Source: Dillenia suffruticosa (lineage: Eukaryota > Streptophyta > Magnoliopsida > Dilleniales > Dilleniaceae). Taken from it: a DNA stretch of 64,000 nucleotides. The DNA is taken from positions 4,226,001 to 4,290,000 of the forward strand of contig JAVTVX010000002.1 in assembly GCA_033439265.1 (NCBI GenBank), in the 5' to 3' direction. Each line of letters begins with the position of its first letter. Position 1 is the stretch's first letter. The position numbers were made by a program, and so were the translations under genes. Shown one piece after another: positions 23,294 to 35,597 of this stretch. Under the pieces are notes generated by a model. That model had not been told where the DNA came from. It saw nothing but the letters and a program-made list of their open reading frames with translations, and did not search any database.

Positions 23294-25719
23294 CACTACA
23301 AAAAAAATCAGCTTTTAGCCACAAATTTAGCGACAAAAATTTAATAAAAATTCGTTGCTAAAATGTTAGAGACGAAATTAGCGACGAAAAATTTTTCGTC
23401 ACTAATAACGCGTCGCAAAAATTTAGCGACGAAAAATTAGAAATTCGTCGCTAAATTTAGCGACGAATAATTTTTTGTCGCTAAATTCGTCGCAAATTTA
23501 GCGACGAATTCCAAAATCCTTCACAAAATTAATTAATTAATTAATTAATATATATTAATATTTTATTTTATTTAATTATTTTTCAAATTTAGCAACGAAT
23601 TCCGGAATTCGTCGCTAATTTTGCGACGACTTTCGGAATTCGTCGCAAAATTAATTAATTTTTTAATAAATATATATTAATATTTTATTTTATTTTATTT
23701 TATTATTTTTCAAATTTTGCGACGAATTCGGGAATTCGTCGCAAAATTAATTAATTATTTAATAAATATATATTAATATTTTATTTTATTTAATTATTTT
23801 TCAAATTTAGCGACGGATATAAATCCGTCGCTAAATTAGCAATGAAAAAAAAAATGCGCTCCCGCCTGAACCCCACCCGCCCACCCACCCGAGCCAGTAT
23901 CCGCCCGAATGTTCGCCCGAGCCGGCGCCCACAAGCCCTCCCTCACTTAATTCTTGAAAATGTCTACATTTTGCTCCCACCATGGTTCGAACCCTTGCAC
24001 TTCTGTAAACGTTTAAGACCCTGTAACCATCAAGCTAAATGTTAGTATCTGTTATAAGTTTTTTTTTTTTTACTTATTATCTTTCTTCACAAATTTCTAA
24101 TAATAATAAAACAATATAAAATAACAATTTATTATAAAATAATAAAATATTAGTTTAAAATAAAATAATAAAAGATATAAAAAAATAATAATACTATTTT
24201 TAAAAAAGATAAAATAAAAATAAAATATAAGATATTAATTAAAAATAATAAATGTGATAATTATATTAAAATAATAAATAAAAAATATATATTAATATTT
24301 TATTTTTTTTTATTTTTTTTCAAATTTTGCGACGAATTTGAAAATTCGTTGCAAAATTAGCGACGAATTTAGAATTCGTTGCAAAATTAGCGACAAATTT
24401 AGAATTCGTCGCAAAATTAATTAATTATTTAATAAATATATATAAATAATTTTTTTTTTCAAATTTTGCGACGAATTCGAAAATTCGTTGCAAAATTAGC
24501 GACGAACTTAGAATTCGTCGCAAAATTAATTAATTATTTAATTAATATATATTAATATTTTATTTTTTTTCAAATTTTGAGACGAATTTCGAAATTTGTC
24601 GCAAAATTAGCGACGAATTTCTAAATTCGTCACAAAATTAATTATTTATTTAATAAATATATATAAATAATTTTTTTTTTCAAATTTTGCGACGAATTAG
24701 AAAATTCGTTGCAAAATTAGCGACGAATTTAAAATTCGTCGCAAAATTAATTAATAATTTAATTAATATATATTAATATTTTATTTTTTTTTATTTTTTT
24801 TTCAAATTTTGTGATGAATTCGAAAATTCGTTGCAAAATTAGCGACGAATTTTGAATTCGTCGCAAAATTAATTAATTATTTAATAAATATATTTAAATA
24901 ATTTTTTTTTCAAATTTTGCGACGAATTCGAAAATTCGTTGCAAAATTAGCGACGAATTCGAAAATTAGTTGCAAAATTAGCGACGAATTTAGAATTCGT
25001 CGCAAAATTAATTAATTATTTAATTAATATATATTAATTTATTATTTTTTTATTTTTTTTTCAAATTTTGCGACGAATTCTGAAATTTGTCACAAAATTA
25101 GCGACGAATTTCTAAATTCGTCGCAAAATTAATTAATTATTTAATAAATATATATAAATAATTTTTTTTTTTCAAATTTTGCGACGAATTAGAAAATTCG
25201 TTACAAAATTAGCGACGAATTTAAAATTCGTCGCAAAATTAATTAATTATTTAATTAATATATATTAATATTTTATTTTTTTTTCAAATTTTGCGACGAA
25301 TTCGAAAATTCGTTGCAAAATTAGCGACGAATTTAGAATTCGTCGCAAAATTAATTAATTATTTAATAAATATATATTAATATTTTATTTTTTTATTTTT
25401 TTTTTCAAATTTTGTGACGAATTCCGAAATTTGTCGCAAAATTAGCGACGAATTTCTCAATTCGTCGCAAAATTAATTAATTATTTAATAAATATATATA
25501 AATAATTTTTTTTTCAAATTTTGCGACGAATTCATAAATTCGTCGCAAAATTAGCGACGAATTTCCGGTCATTGCTAAATTAGCTACAACTTTTTTTTCG
25601 TTGGAAATGTCGTTGCAAATAGCGACAAAAAAAGTTTTCGTCGTAAAATTCGTCGCAAAATTGAAACGAAAAAAATTTGTCGCTAAAGTTCGTCGCAAAA
25701 AACGTGTTTTTTTGTAGTG
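23294..25719. mobile_element. Non-autonomous CACTA (En/Spm) transposon
   Basis: The element starts CACTACAAAAAAA and ends TTTTTTTGTAGTG, the perfect inverted terminal repeat of the CACTA superfamily. It is flanked on both sides by GAA (23291-23293 and 25720-25722), the 3 bp duplication expected of this group. Subterminal regions carry many direct and inverted copies of TTAGCGACGAA-like motifs, the kind of site bound by CACTA transposase accessory proteins. There is no transposase frame. A short GC-rich, proline-coding stretch (about 23860-23945) and a GGTTCGAACCC motif at about 23983 sit in the interior. Length is 2,426 bp. Confidence 0.9.
24330..25560. repeat. Tandem array of hairpin-forming units inside the CACTA element
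   Basis: About ten head-to-tail units of roughly 107-140 bp. Each contains CAAATTTTGCGACGAATT, a complementary AATTCGTCGCAAAATT and an AT-rich spacer (TTAATTAATTATTTAAT). Two spacer subtypes tend to alternate. Each unit is nearly self-complementary. Confidence 0.85.
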
Positions 25720-25722
25720 GAA

Positions 25723-28700
25723 TTAGTCAAAATATAGTTTCAAATATCTATTGATATAATAAAAAAAAAAGAATACTAATGCAAAGCACGACAAAACTTC
25801 CCGTCGGAGCATGACTTTTTTCATTTTTATTGTCGGGTTGTCTCGCTTTTTAAGGGTTGAACATGCAGCATAAAATTTGTTGGATTCATATTTTACATTC
25901 ATGTTCTTCATGTTGGGGAAGGAAAGTGAAAGGGGTTCTCTCTTCCCCTTTTGTTTCTTACACGGGAAGGAGATATTCCACTCACAAATATATCCACTGA
26001 AAAAAAATGAAAAGAACCAAAGACACTTGGTTGAACCTTCACACAACACAACACACATCTTTTCATGTGAGACAGCCCACAGCATCCTCCTCCTTTGTTT
26101 CCTATCTCAAAGAGCCAAAACCCAGAGATGGTTACCAAACCAAATTTCAAAAAAAAAAAAAAAAAAAAAAATTCAGAATGGTTAAAGAAAAAATGAAACG
26201 GTGGGCTCAATGCCACATTAAAAAATGCTTTGCATTCAAAAATGGAACGAACATACATAGCACAGCATGCATAATATCATGCATAGATGAGTCTATGTAC
26301 ATAGCATAGCATGCATAATACCGTACATAGATGAGTCTGTGTGTAGTTTAACATACCAAGGATTTGTACTGTTTTGTTGTGGGGTGGAGATCATATACAC
26401 TTCCAACAAAACAATTTCATATATATATATATATATTGCATTTTCATAGATCAAGAGAAAAAGCTTCCATATCGAAAAGTTTAATTTGGCACACCAATTT
26501 AAATATTTTTCTACTATAGAATTCCCACCCCCAAAAAATACTGTTATTCTATTTTTTAATTCATAATTAAAATTTATAGAGCGAAACTCTTATTAGTCAC
26601 AAAAAGTTCTCCACTCATTTTACACTTTTCCTATTTTTATAATAATAAAAATTTCAATCACTATGAACATATATTCATAAATAATTCAGCAAACCATCTT
26701 GCAGATTATTTGTACAATAAATCTATAATTTGGTATTAAAATGGAAATAGAACCGAGTGATTTTTTTTTAATATAACTGATTGATATTTGAAACTATATT
26801 TTAATTAATATGGTTTGAACATTCTAAGATTTAATTTAGAATTACGTTTTTTTAATATAATTTTTTTTTATTTTTAAATTTTAAATTTGATATTTGATTA
26901 AAAGATTTAATATTTTTATTCACTAAATTACAATTGTCGATGACCAAGTGGCATATTTAGGAGAGTGAATGTTGCGGTGTAATACTACCATAATTGTTGT
27001 TTTAATGTTTTGTTGTATGATTGTTGCAAATTCCGGCATATTTTGAGGATCAATGCTCAATTATTGCATAGAAGAGATAATCTTGAAGGCAACAAAAGCA
27101 AGCCCTCATGATTCACCCAAAGAATATCTGAACTTCCCCAAAAACCTAACCTTGCAATTACTGGGGAAAACAATTTGTATCCTCAGGTCCACACCAACCA
27201 ATCACTGCATTACACACATTAGAAAAGATAAATGTGTCTTGTATCAATCATGGCATTCCTGCAACACAAGCTAAGCCAGAAATTTATTTTAGTGGGACGA
27301 AATAAGTACAACATGGGGGATGGATGTTATCATTATCTGAAAATAAATAACATTTTAAAGAATTTTAATGATATTTTAAAATAATTAGAAACTTTTGTAT
27401 CATTTTAGGTTGTATTTTTGAGATTTTTAACAAAAATTTACTTAAAAAAATACGATTAAAAATTATATATCGTAACGACTCCTATCGACTATACAGTAAT
27501 TTTGACACCAGCAATACTTGTATTCGTAGTTTTTGTTAGAAATTGTAAAAATTGATTTAAGCTTGATCCTAATATTTAGGATTTGAATTTAGAATTATGA
27601 AACTCAAACCCGAATGACCTTAAAATTTTAGGGTCAGGTTAGGTTATATCTAAAAACTGCAAATTTCATTCTTCTATATCCTATATCCACCCTGCTTGCC
27701 TGTGAGTGAGAGTTAATTGAGTTCCTCTATGGAGAGCGACGATCCAAAACTTTTGAATTTTATTTTTTTAATATTTTTATTTAATTTTTTAATCATCATT
27801 ATATATGAAAATGAATTAGTGTAATTTGATGACCATATCATTAGTTTAAATATGACACAATCATAATGCTTAATATACTTACGATTGTTTTTTTTTTTTT
27901 TTTTTACAATCTTATAATATAAATTTTCAAAACATAATTGATTATCATGTGTATAATCCTTTTATAATATGCTCATGCAAAATTGACCAAAACAATATAC
28001 ATATTTCAACGTAATAGAAATAATTCATTTATGAAAATTTTTTGTCTGCTCAAAATAAACTGAAAGAAAGATTAACAAAAGATTATTGTACTGTATTATT
28101 TGAATTAAAAGAAATTTAGAATTTTACGGTATAAATTATACTAATTTAAGATAATTATTATTTTTATATCATATTAAAAAAAAGATAGATAAAGTTTAGG
28201 AGACAATAAAATTATAGAAACTTGATGGCTAGAAATACTTTTATTGCAGTTAATCCATTTAAATCAAGTGCATAAACAAGTATTATACTATCATAATATA
28301 CTAATCAAATGTAAATAAAAATGCAGTAAAAAAGAAAAATCAAATTCAAGAACCTAATTTTGACTCCTCGATCAATAACCCAAATCTAAAATGACCCAAG
28401 TTCTTTAAAATCCAAGCAAACCAATTCCCACCTCGAATTGTCACGATCATATGCTCAAATTTGCCAAAATTCCAACCTATAAAATTTCACCATGAAATAA
28501 ATAACAAGAGAAATCATGTTAATCAAAGCACAGAATTAAGCTAATATTTAAACTACATAAATCAAATATTAAAGTAAATTTACAATTTATATGCTTGGTC
28601 TTGATTCCAGAACTAATGAATTATACTCAAAAATATTAAACCAATGGAGGTTAATAAAGAGAAAGGGGAAGGGTTTTTCATTAAATTGCGTAGTTGAAAT

Positions 28701-29475
28701 ATAGTTTTGAATACTGATTGATTATAAAAAATAAAAAATAAGAAAATGGAAGGTTTCCTAACCTGGTAAGTCTTACAATATCAAGCTATAGCACTATAGC
28801 ATAAAGCAATGATTGATTACTCTTGTCTATATGGTAGGATTTGGTGGAAATTTTACTTATGAGACAGATAAAATGTAAACATTATGTTAATCTAGTTATT
28901 AGTATTTAGAATTTATAAATTTTAAAATGCTTATTAATGGTGTGCTTTTTATAATTTTCTTTTATCAATTATCATTAATCTAGTGGGTTGAAATAATAGA
29001 ATGATTTGAGACCGTTATATTACAAATTTAAAAATCTTTATGTGCAAATAATTAATAAAATTAGTAAATTTATTGGAGAATCTTAATTTGAAGTGGTAAA
29101 AATATTTGCATAACTTCTAAAATTGACATTCCAAAATAACCCAGCCAGGTTTGGAAAAACCATTCTTAACCCCCCCCCCCCAACGGTTTTCCTGCTCTTC
29201 ACGGCAAGTATGCCATTATTGGTCTTGTCTCCAACTTTAAGCTATTATGATGTACAAATGGCAAAATCCCACCAATTAAACTAATGGCTCATGGAGAATA
29301 AAATAGACTCTACATGATTTGAGTTGATTTTAAACATGGGAAAGTGACACACAACAATTATTATTGTGCTATGAACCTAATGCGGTGTCCTATAATTACC
29401 CATTTGTCACATTTTCATAGAGTTCAGGGCTATTGCCCCACGAAACTGCCCACCGTTTGATGCGTACAAACCCGC
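25723..29475. other. Long AT-rich intergenic region, no gene recognised
   Basis: This contains an A run near 26148-26170, a TA run near 26420-26435 and many AT-rich segments. The block near 26850-26930 resembles the block near 34300-34380 and may be a dispersed repeat. Frames such as 25723-26085 (minus) and 25877-26309 (plus) overlap each other and lack family features. Confidence 0.45.
26255..26342. repeat. Tandem duplication of a 44 bp unit
   Basis: Two adjacent 44 bp copies beginning ACATAGCAYAGCATGCATAA (26255-26298 and 26299-26342), differing at a few positions. Confidence 0.85.
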
Positions 29476-29477
29476 GC

Positions 29478-29487
29478 ATATATAAAT
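29478..29487 (+). promoter_or_regulatory. Probable TATA box of the DUF7722-like gene
   Basis: CATATATAAATG about 130 bp before the ATG at 29617. Between them lie CA, then CAGA and CATA microsatellites (about 29495-29537), and a second TATAAATA at about 29545. Confidence 0.5.
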
Positions 29488-29616
29488 GCACATTCACACA
29501 CACACACACACAGACAGACATACATACATACATACATAGAGTAGTATAAATATAGCTTGTAATTTGCGACTTAGGTGGTTTTAAAGCATTCGAGAGAGAA
29601 AGAGAGAGAGAGAGAG

Positions 29617-29943
29617 ATGGCATTGAAGTGGCTTCTAAACTATGCATTTGGATACTTTGTTGACCATAGGTCAGCAAATGGACAAGTTTCTTCACCAAGC
29701 GACGGAGGAGAACACATGAAAGAGGTGACTCATCAAATGGAAACTACTAAAAGCAAAGGTAAGAGTATTACAGGGTTTCAGATGCCTCTCCATTATCCAA
29801 GGTACACGAAGAGCGACTATGAGAGCATGGAGGAGTGGAAAGTTGATATGCTGCTCGCAGAATATGGCCTGAGTTTCAATGGAAGCTTGGATGAGAAAAG
29901 GGCATTTGCCATGGGGGCATTTCTATGGCCTGATCAACTCTGA
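29617..29943 (+). CDS. Small conserved plant protein, DUF7722-like
   Basis: One exon of 108 residues. I chose the ATG at 29617, directly after a GA tract. The in-frame ATG at 29575 would add an Arg/Glu repeat encoded by that tract, which is a repeat artefact. The conserved part is the C-terminal half: FQMPLHYPRYTKSDYE (about 54-69), EEWKVDMLLAEYGL (72-85) and DEKRAFAMGAFLWPDQL at the extreme C-terminus. This pattern is shared by a family of small plant proteins of unknown function. The N-terminus MALKWLLNYAFGYF is amphipathic. An AATGAAA/AATATA-rich end at about 30095-30115 could carry the poly(A) signal. Function is unknown. Confidence 0.8.
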   Translation: MALKWLLNYAFGYFVDHRSANGQVSSPSDGGEHMKEVTHQMETTKSKGKSITGFQMPLHYPRYTKSDYESMEEWKVDMLLAEYGLSFNGSLDEKRAFAMGAFLWPDQL

Positions 29944-32134
29944 AAGCCAAAATCACGAACCACCGAAAGGGACATTTCGCCCATCTCTGTCTATGAATGT
30001 GGTGGCCTGAGTTTTGAATACCCTGCTAGATTAGGACTATGTTTACACTTTTAGTTTGGTTTACTGCTTTTGTTTATGGCCTCCTTTTTGTAAATTAATG
30101 AAATCTTTAATATATATGGAGTGTTTTATTGCAACTTTTGATCCCAGAAGTCGATTTGAATTGAACCACATGGCCCATAGACCTGATTTTGTTCAAAAAG
30201 TTATCACTGTGTATTAGTTAAATCAAAGAATGCAATCCCTCCAAATGGGTCATCAGGCAATTGAAGACTACAAACAATCCCCACCAAAACATTACTTAGG
30301 AGGAAACTAGTTCAAAATCAAAATGATATTTTAAGAGGAACACATTTTTTTTTTTTTTTGTTCTTAAAAGTCATTTAAGGAGCACATGGTATTTTCAACA
30401 AAACTGTGTTCTTTCGATGGATTTTTTAAAATTTTAAGCTTTGCTAACCAAACCACAGGAGATCCACCAAAACTCACAAACAATGAGATTTTGAAATAAC
30501 ACAAAAAAGCTGTAAAATTTGAAATATATATATCGAAAGATTCAATGATTTGAATATAAAATTTTATATTTAACAAAGCACAACTACCATTAATAGTAAT
30601 CATAACTAAATCTGAGATAAATTAAACCATTAAATAGTAAAAATGTTTTCTCCATATGTATAAGATTTAAAATCAAAATTTACTTAAAAACATCGGCATA
30701 ACCACCAGACCAACAAAGCCTCCATGCTATCCCTAAATTCTTCGGAAGACTCTGGAACATTTTTTGTGACAATATGCATATAATTGCACCCATTTTGTTG
30801 AGTTCCAAGAAGATTTATGCATCTCACCACTAACTAAAGTTTGAGTTTTTCATTCAAAATTACAATTCTTTTCCCTAATTTCTCATACAAGGATCCCAAA
30901 TATGTCAAATTTAAGAACACTATATGTTTTTCAGATGTTAGACAAGAGTTGGGGAAAGAGAATTATAACCACTAGACTATCTGCTTAAGGACACTAGAAA
31001 AGATATCACTTGAGATGTTAGTAATTCAAAGCACTATACCAGACAACAAGACAACTAAACAAAGTTTACCCAATACTAAGAGTATTTTCTTTGCATTAAG
31101 AAGAAATTATTTCTAAAATTTGAATATGAGACCGTAAAAAGAAAAAACGCAGATAATTTTATGAAACAAGAAAACAACTGCAGAAACAAATGTCTTCTAA
31201 GTTGTGTTGAGTGAAAACTAAGCAACTGGGGATTCTGGGTGGCTCAAGCACAGACACTTCAACAAAATATTTGAAATCTTGTGCCTCATAAATTAGATGT
31301 AGGGCTTTTGTTTGTTGAGTTATAAGGTTTGCAGTTGGGGCCTAGGTATTATGATGAAACAGAATTTGACGAGGTTAGGCATAATGAATGTTAATTACAC
31401 CTAACAATTGGGTGGTGCTGAATGGAAGCGGGTCTACTAAAAATCCATCATTTTCATTGCCAGAGAGAATGATTTATTACCATAAATGAGAGACTCAAAA
31501 TCATCTTCCACCATATGTTTTCCTCTGAGGATCAGTTTCTTGCTCAGCTAGCATGAACCTTGGAAGGTTAAGGTGAAAAATTTAAGTGTTAGCATGGGAG
31601 AAAATGATTAATAGCCAACATGAGTTTGACAACTTTGGCTGAAAATTAGTTGATTTTTACATGCTTTAGAACCACAAGCTCTTACAAGTTCTAGGAACCT
31701 TCCAATGAAATGCATTGTACAAAGAGAAGTATACCTATTTCAATTTAATCATAACTCATACCCCTATTCTTGAAAATTCATCAAATAGAATTTTAGTTAT
31801 TCAACTTTTTACAAATATTCGTTTAATGACCAAATATGAATTTTCTATAAAAAAAAATTTAGTTAATAAAAAATTATGATAAAAAAAAAATCCAAAGGGT
31901 ATTAGTTTGAGAGGAAGTCACACATACAATTTAAAGGCCAAACTCTGATTTTATTCGAAAAATCTAGAAGGGAAATCGTATACGAAATCATACTTCAACT
32001 ATTTGTGGGGCATGTTGAAACCTATTTTAAAAGTTTTAGAGATACATAATTGTGATAAAATTCAACATATTATTTGAAAATAAGTTTGAAATTTTAAGAG
32101 ATTATCTATTAATTAGTTTGCACACACAAAAGAA
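29944..32134. other. Intergenic DNA, no gene recognised
   Basis: 3' end of the preceding gene, then AT-rich DNA with short frames only. Confidence 0.5.
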
Positions 32135-33440
32135 AGATATTACTAGAAAATAAGGTATCAGCGATGAAAATTTCCGTCGTTAAAAGTAAAATATCCGTTG
32201 CTAAAGGATATTAGCGACAAATTTTTTCATTCGCTAAATCCGTCATTAAAAATTATTTCGCTAAATTTTACCGACGGAATACTATCTGTCACTGATATCA
32301 GTGACGGATTAACGATGAAAAAAATCCGTCGCTAAAAATATCCGTTGTTAATCCGTCGTTGATAGAAAAAAATATGTAAAAATATCAGTGATGGATTAGC
32401 AATAGAATTTTTCCGTCACTAATCCGTCGTTAATATTTGACTATCAATGACGGATATTTTTCGTCATTAATTCTCAAACCCTCAATTGCACAGGCGAACT
32501 CACTCGCGCCCCCCACACGCAGTCACTTGCTCACGCGCCTGCACATGCCCCCAGCTCGCACTGTCATGCACGCCCTGCTCCTGCAAACTCGCCCGCACGA
32601 GCCCGCACACTCCCTCACGTGTGCCCACCCACCTGCCGGCCTCGTCAGCACAGCAACCCGTCCGCCCGCTTCCTTTAATTTGTGAAAAATGTCTCTGCCG
32701 TCTCCCGCAGGTTCAAACCCTAGCACATGTAAAATATTATAAACATCACACCCACCGTACCACAATTAGACATCTAACCACACTCTTTTTTTATTATTTA
32801 TTATCTTTATCTCATATATTTTAATAATAATAAAATAATATAAAATGATAATTTATTATAAAATAATAAAATTTTAGTTAAAAATAAAATAATATTATTT
32901 TTCTACAAAATAAATTAAAAATAAAAATAAGAAGAATTATTAAATAAAAAATAAAAATAATAAAATAATAAAAAAGAAAAAAAAAAGAAAAAAAAAAGAA
33001 AAAAAAATCCTTAACTAATCCGTTGTTAAAATTTTCGTCATTAATCCGTCGGTAATTCGTTGCTAATATTTCCGTCGGTTATCTATTACTAAATTTTTCG
33101 TTGCTAATCCGTCGCTGATAACTGTACATATATATATATATTTTTTCTTCACCAATACACAGACAAATTAGCTATGAAAATTTTCAGTCATTAAAAATTC
33201 TGTCAGTAATCCGTCGTCGATAAGTTTATAAATTTTTTTCTTTCTTTTCTTTTTAGTAGATCACTACATGACAAATTAGCGACGAAAATATTTTCATCAC
33301 TAATTTGCATCGCTAATCTATCATAAATCTCTTAGTATTTTGTCCGACATTAATCTGTCGCTATTAGCAATGGATTTTTTTTCGTTAATAATTTTCTATC
33401 ACTATTAGCGACGAATTTTTTCCATTGATAATTTACCGAG
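32135..33440. mobile_element. Degenerate CACTA-like element related to the one at 23.3-25.7 kb
   Basis: The left part (32160-32470) and right part (33010-33430) are filled with degraded GCGACGAAT / ATCCGTCGCTAA motifs in both orientations. The middle has a GC-rich proline-coding block (about 32500-32670), then GGTTCAAACCCTAGCAC, then an AT-rich block (AATAATAATAAAATAATATAAAAT). The 23.3 kb element has the same order. The left end reads CTAGAAAATAAGG after an altered CA; no matching right terminus was found, so the element is worn or truncated. Confidence 0.65.
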
Positions 33441-34670
33441 TCTATGTAGAAGGATGGCTCAAGCAATGCAGATTTAATATTTACAAGAGCTATTGGGCCT
33501 TGCTTGGGAAGAGCCTCTTCCTCTATGTAATATAACATTTTTTTTTATTTTATTTGAAATATTTTTTTGAATAAAAAACTTTACATAGAAAAACATTTCT
33601 TTCTAAAACATCTATGAATTAGTATACAATTCAATTTGATGTTTATTGATTACACGTTTTGCATAGAAGGTTTGCATAGATATACTTCAGAAGTTTTGGA
33701 ATTTTTACCATTCTCATGAGTATTCTTACATACTTAGTTTGTAACTATTAGATTGTTATTTAATAGTTATCAATTATTTTATTATTTTATTTTATAAAAA
33801 ATCAAAAGTTTTTAATAAAATAAATTTTTGTAAGTAAAATTTAAATTTCCTTTTTTTTAAAAAAAATAGCTGTATTAATAATTTTTTATATAAAAAACTT
33901 TATTCAATCTCATAAATTTAGACATATTAAATGGCACGTCATCTCATCAATAAACGTCCGAAATTTCTGGTGACATGGGACCTTGCTTAAATACACACCC
34001 AAATTCATATGACCACTGATGTTAACTTGTTCTGCATGCATTTCCAGCCCCGCATTTCCAGAAGGATCACTTTCAAAGTCTCATGATCTGATTAAAGGGA
34101 CACCCCCACAAGTTCCATTGTTCTTTAACAACCCTTCATTAATGTCCTATTTTTTTTTTTTTTTTTTTATAGTGAGACTCGAATCCAAACCTATTATAAG
34201 GGAATGAGGATTTGTGCAATTTGAGTGAAATTCATTGATAATTAATCTGATTCGAGTATTATTGGATTTAATTTAGAAGGGAATTCTTCAAATATAGTTT
34301 TTTTTATTTTTAAGTTTTAAATTTAAAATTTAATTAAAAAAATTAATATTTTTATCCATCAGATTAATTATCCATTGATCTCTCTTCTGTACATTCACCT
34401 ATCAATCATCGTAAGGTTGCAACACGAGACCGGTCTGCCTAAATTTCCCACCCTTTTTTTGTGGGGAGGGAGGGAGGGGGCAAAGAGAAATTTCCTGGGC
34501 CAAGTCAAAGATATCACAGTGCCCATCCATAGTGGCAACCTTGATCTATCACACAAGCCTCATTTTGGCCTTCTTTTAAAACCACGTACTGGAAAATGTT
34601 TGCCTCCATAACTCATGTTGGCCGAGGTTATATTTGTAAAATGACAAAAACCATTTGAACCCCACACCCT
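33441..34670. other. Intergenic DNA upstream of the DUF761-type gene
   Basis: AT-rich. A poly-T run at about 34150-34170 followed by GAGACTCGAATCC may be the edge of an old tRNA-derived SINE, but no boundaries could be placed. Confidence 0.4.
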
Positions 34671-34679
34671 ATATATAAG
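34671..34679 (+). promoter_or_regulatory. Probable TATA box of the DUF761-type gene
   Basis: ATATATAAG preceded by a C-rich stretch, about 170 bp before the ATG at 34848. Confidence 0.6.
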
Positions 34680-34847
34680 AAAAGCTTCATAGTCTTCTAT
34701 TTAACACAACCACCTTCACAACTCGAGTAAAAATCCAAATCTCCTCTCCTATGTTTCCCGTCAAAAGAGTTACTCTTATCAGGCCCCCACGTACACATAA
34801 ACAAGCACAAGCACCCACACAAACATAAGAGAGCTCATATTGAAATT

Positions 34848-35597
34848 ATGGATCAAATAGAGCAACGAGCTCTCCAACTACAAACTTTGAGCCGATTTAG
34901 ATATTCTCCCTATGTAAAGAAGTTTATGCAATTCTTACTTTCAGTGTTTGTTTTTTCTTTCCTGTTTTCTTGCTCGCCAAACTATTCATTTTACCTCCAT
35001 TACGTCAACTACTTCTCTGCCCTGTCTTCTCAAATCAGCCAAATTGTTGACAAGAACTGCATTTTCATCCTTTGCAATGGAATCCTTGTTTTCCTTGCAA
35101 AAAATTCTGGTTTGATCAGTTCTCTTACACGTGAGTCTGATCATGATAGGGAACTCTTTGGGAAAAGGGAGGATGAATTGCAACCCAGGAAAACGCTGCT
35201 GGAGATAAAAATATCAGCAATGGATGAGAATGCTGCTGATGATGGTGCTTTGCCTCTAGGAAAGGCTGTTGTCAGAGAAAGAGAACATGATTATATGAAG
35301 AAAGAAGAGGGACACAGAGAGTTGACACATTCAGAAAGTGCTACTTTGATAGCACAAGATGATGAAGAATGTGAAAAACGTAATTCTAGTGAAGAAGCCA
35401 ATGAGCCAATAAAACCAGAATGCAGCCTTGCAGTGGAGGGGGAGGAGGTGGAAGAAGAAGAAGAAGAAGAAGAGGAGGAGGAGGAGCAAGGATTTGATTT
35501 AAGTACAGAGGAATTGAACAGGAGATTTGAGGAATTTATCAGGAGGATGAAAGAAGAAATCAGAATTGAAGCTGAAGGACAGATAATCATGGCATAG
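34848..35597 (+). CDS. DUF761/cotton-fibre-type membrane protein
   Basis: A single exon of 249 residues. The N-terminal part has two hydrophobic segments (about 26-43, with FLLSVFVFSFLFS, and about 72-90, around CIFILCNGILVFLAKNSGL). A charged, low-complexity middle follows, with an unbroken Glu tract encoded by GAA/GAG repeats (about 201-213). The C-terminus LSTEELNRRFEEFIRRMKEE (about 218-237) is the DUF761 signature found at the end of many plant proteins of unknown role. The segment NGILVFLAKNSGL is typical of the subgroup with membrane anchors. Downstream lie an A/GA-rich stretch (35619-35658) and the presumed 3' untranslated region. Biochemical role is unknown. Confidence 0.85.
   Translation: MDQIEQRALQLQTLSRFRYSPYVKKFMQFLLSVFVFSFLFSCSPNYSFYLHYVNYFSALSSQISQIVDKNCIFILCNGILVFLAKNSGLISSLTRESDHDRELFGKREDELQPRKTLLEIKISAMDENAADDGALPLGKAVVREREHDYMKKEEGHRELTHSESATLIAQDDEECEKRNSSEEANEPIKPECSLAVEGEEVEEEEEEEEEEEEQGFDLSTEELNRRFEEFIRRMKEEIRIEAEGQIIMA

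Noticed and set aside
23842-24045. Arg/Pro-rich frame
   Set aside because: It is inside the CACTA element and reflects its GC-rich block; the equivalent block at 32437-32824 also gives frames with no shared protein sequence.
24330-25560. Regularly spaced repeats resembling a CRISPR-like array
   Set aside because: Units are AT-rich, vary in length, have no unique spacers and lie inside a plant transposon.
30364-30603. Minus-strand frame of 79 codons
   Set aside because: AT-rich spacer with no homology features.
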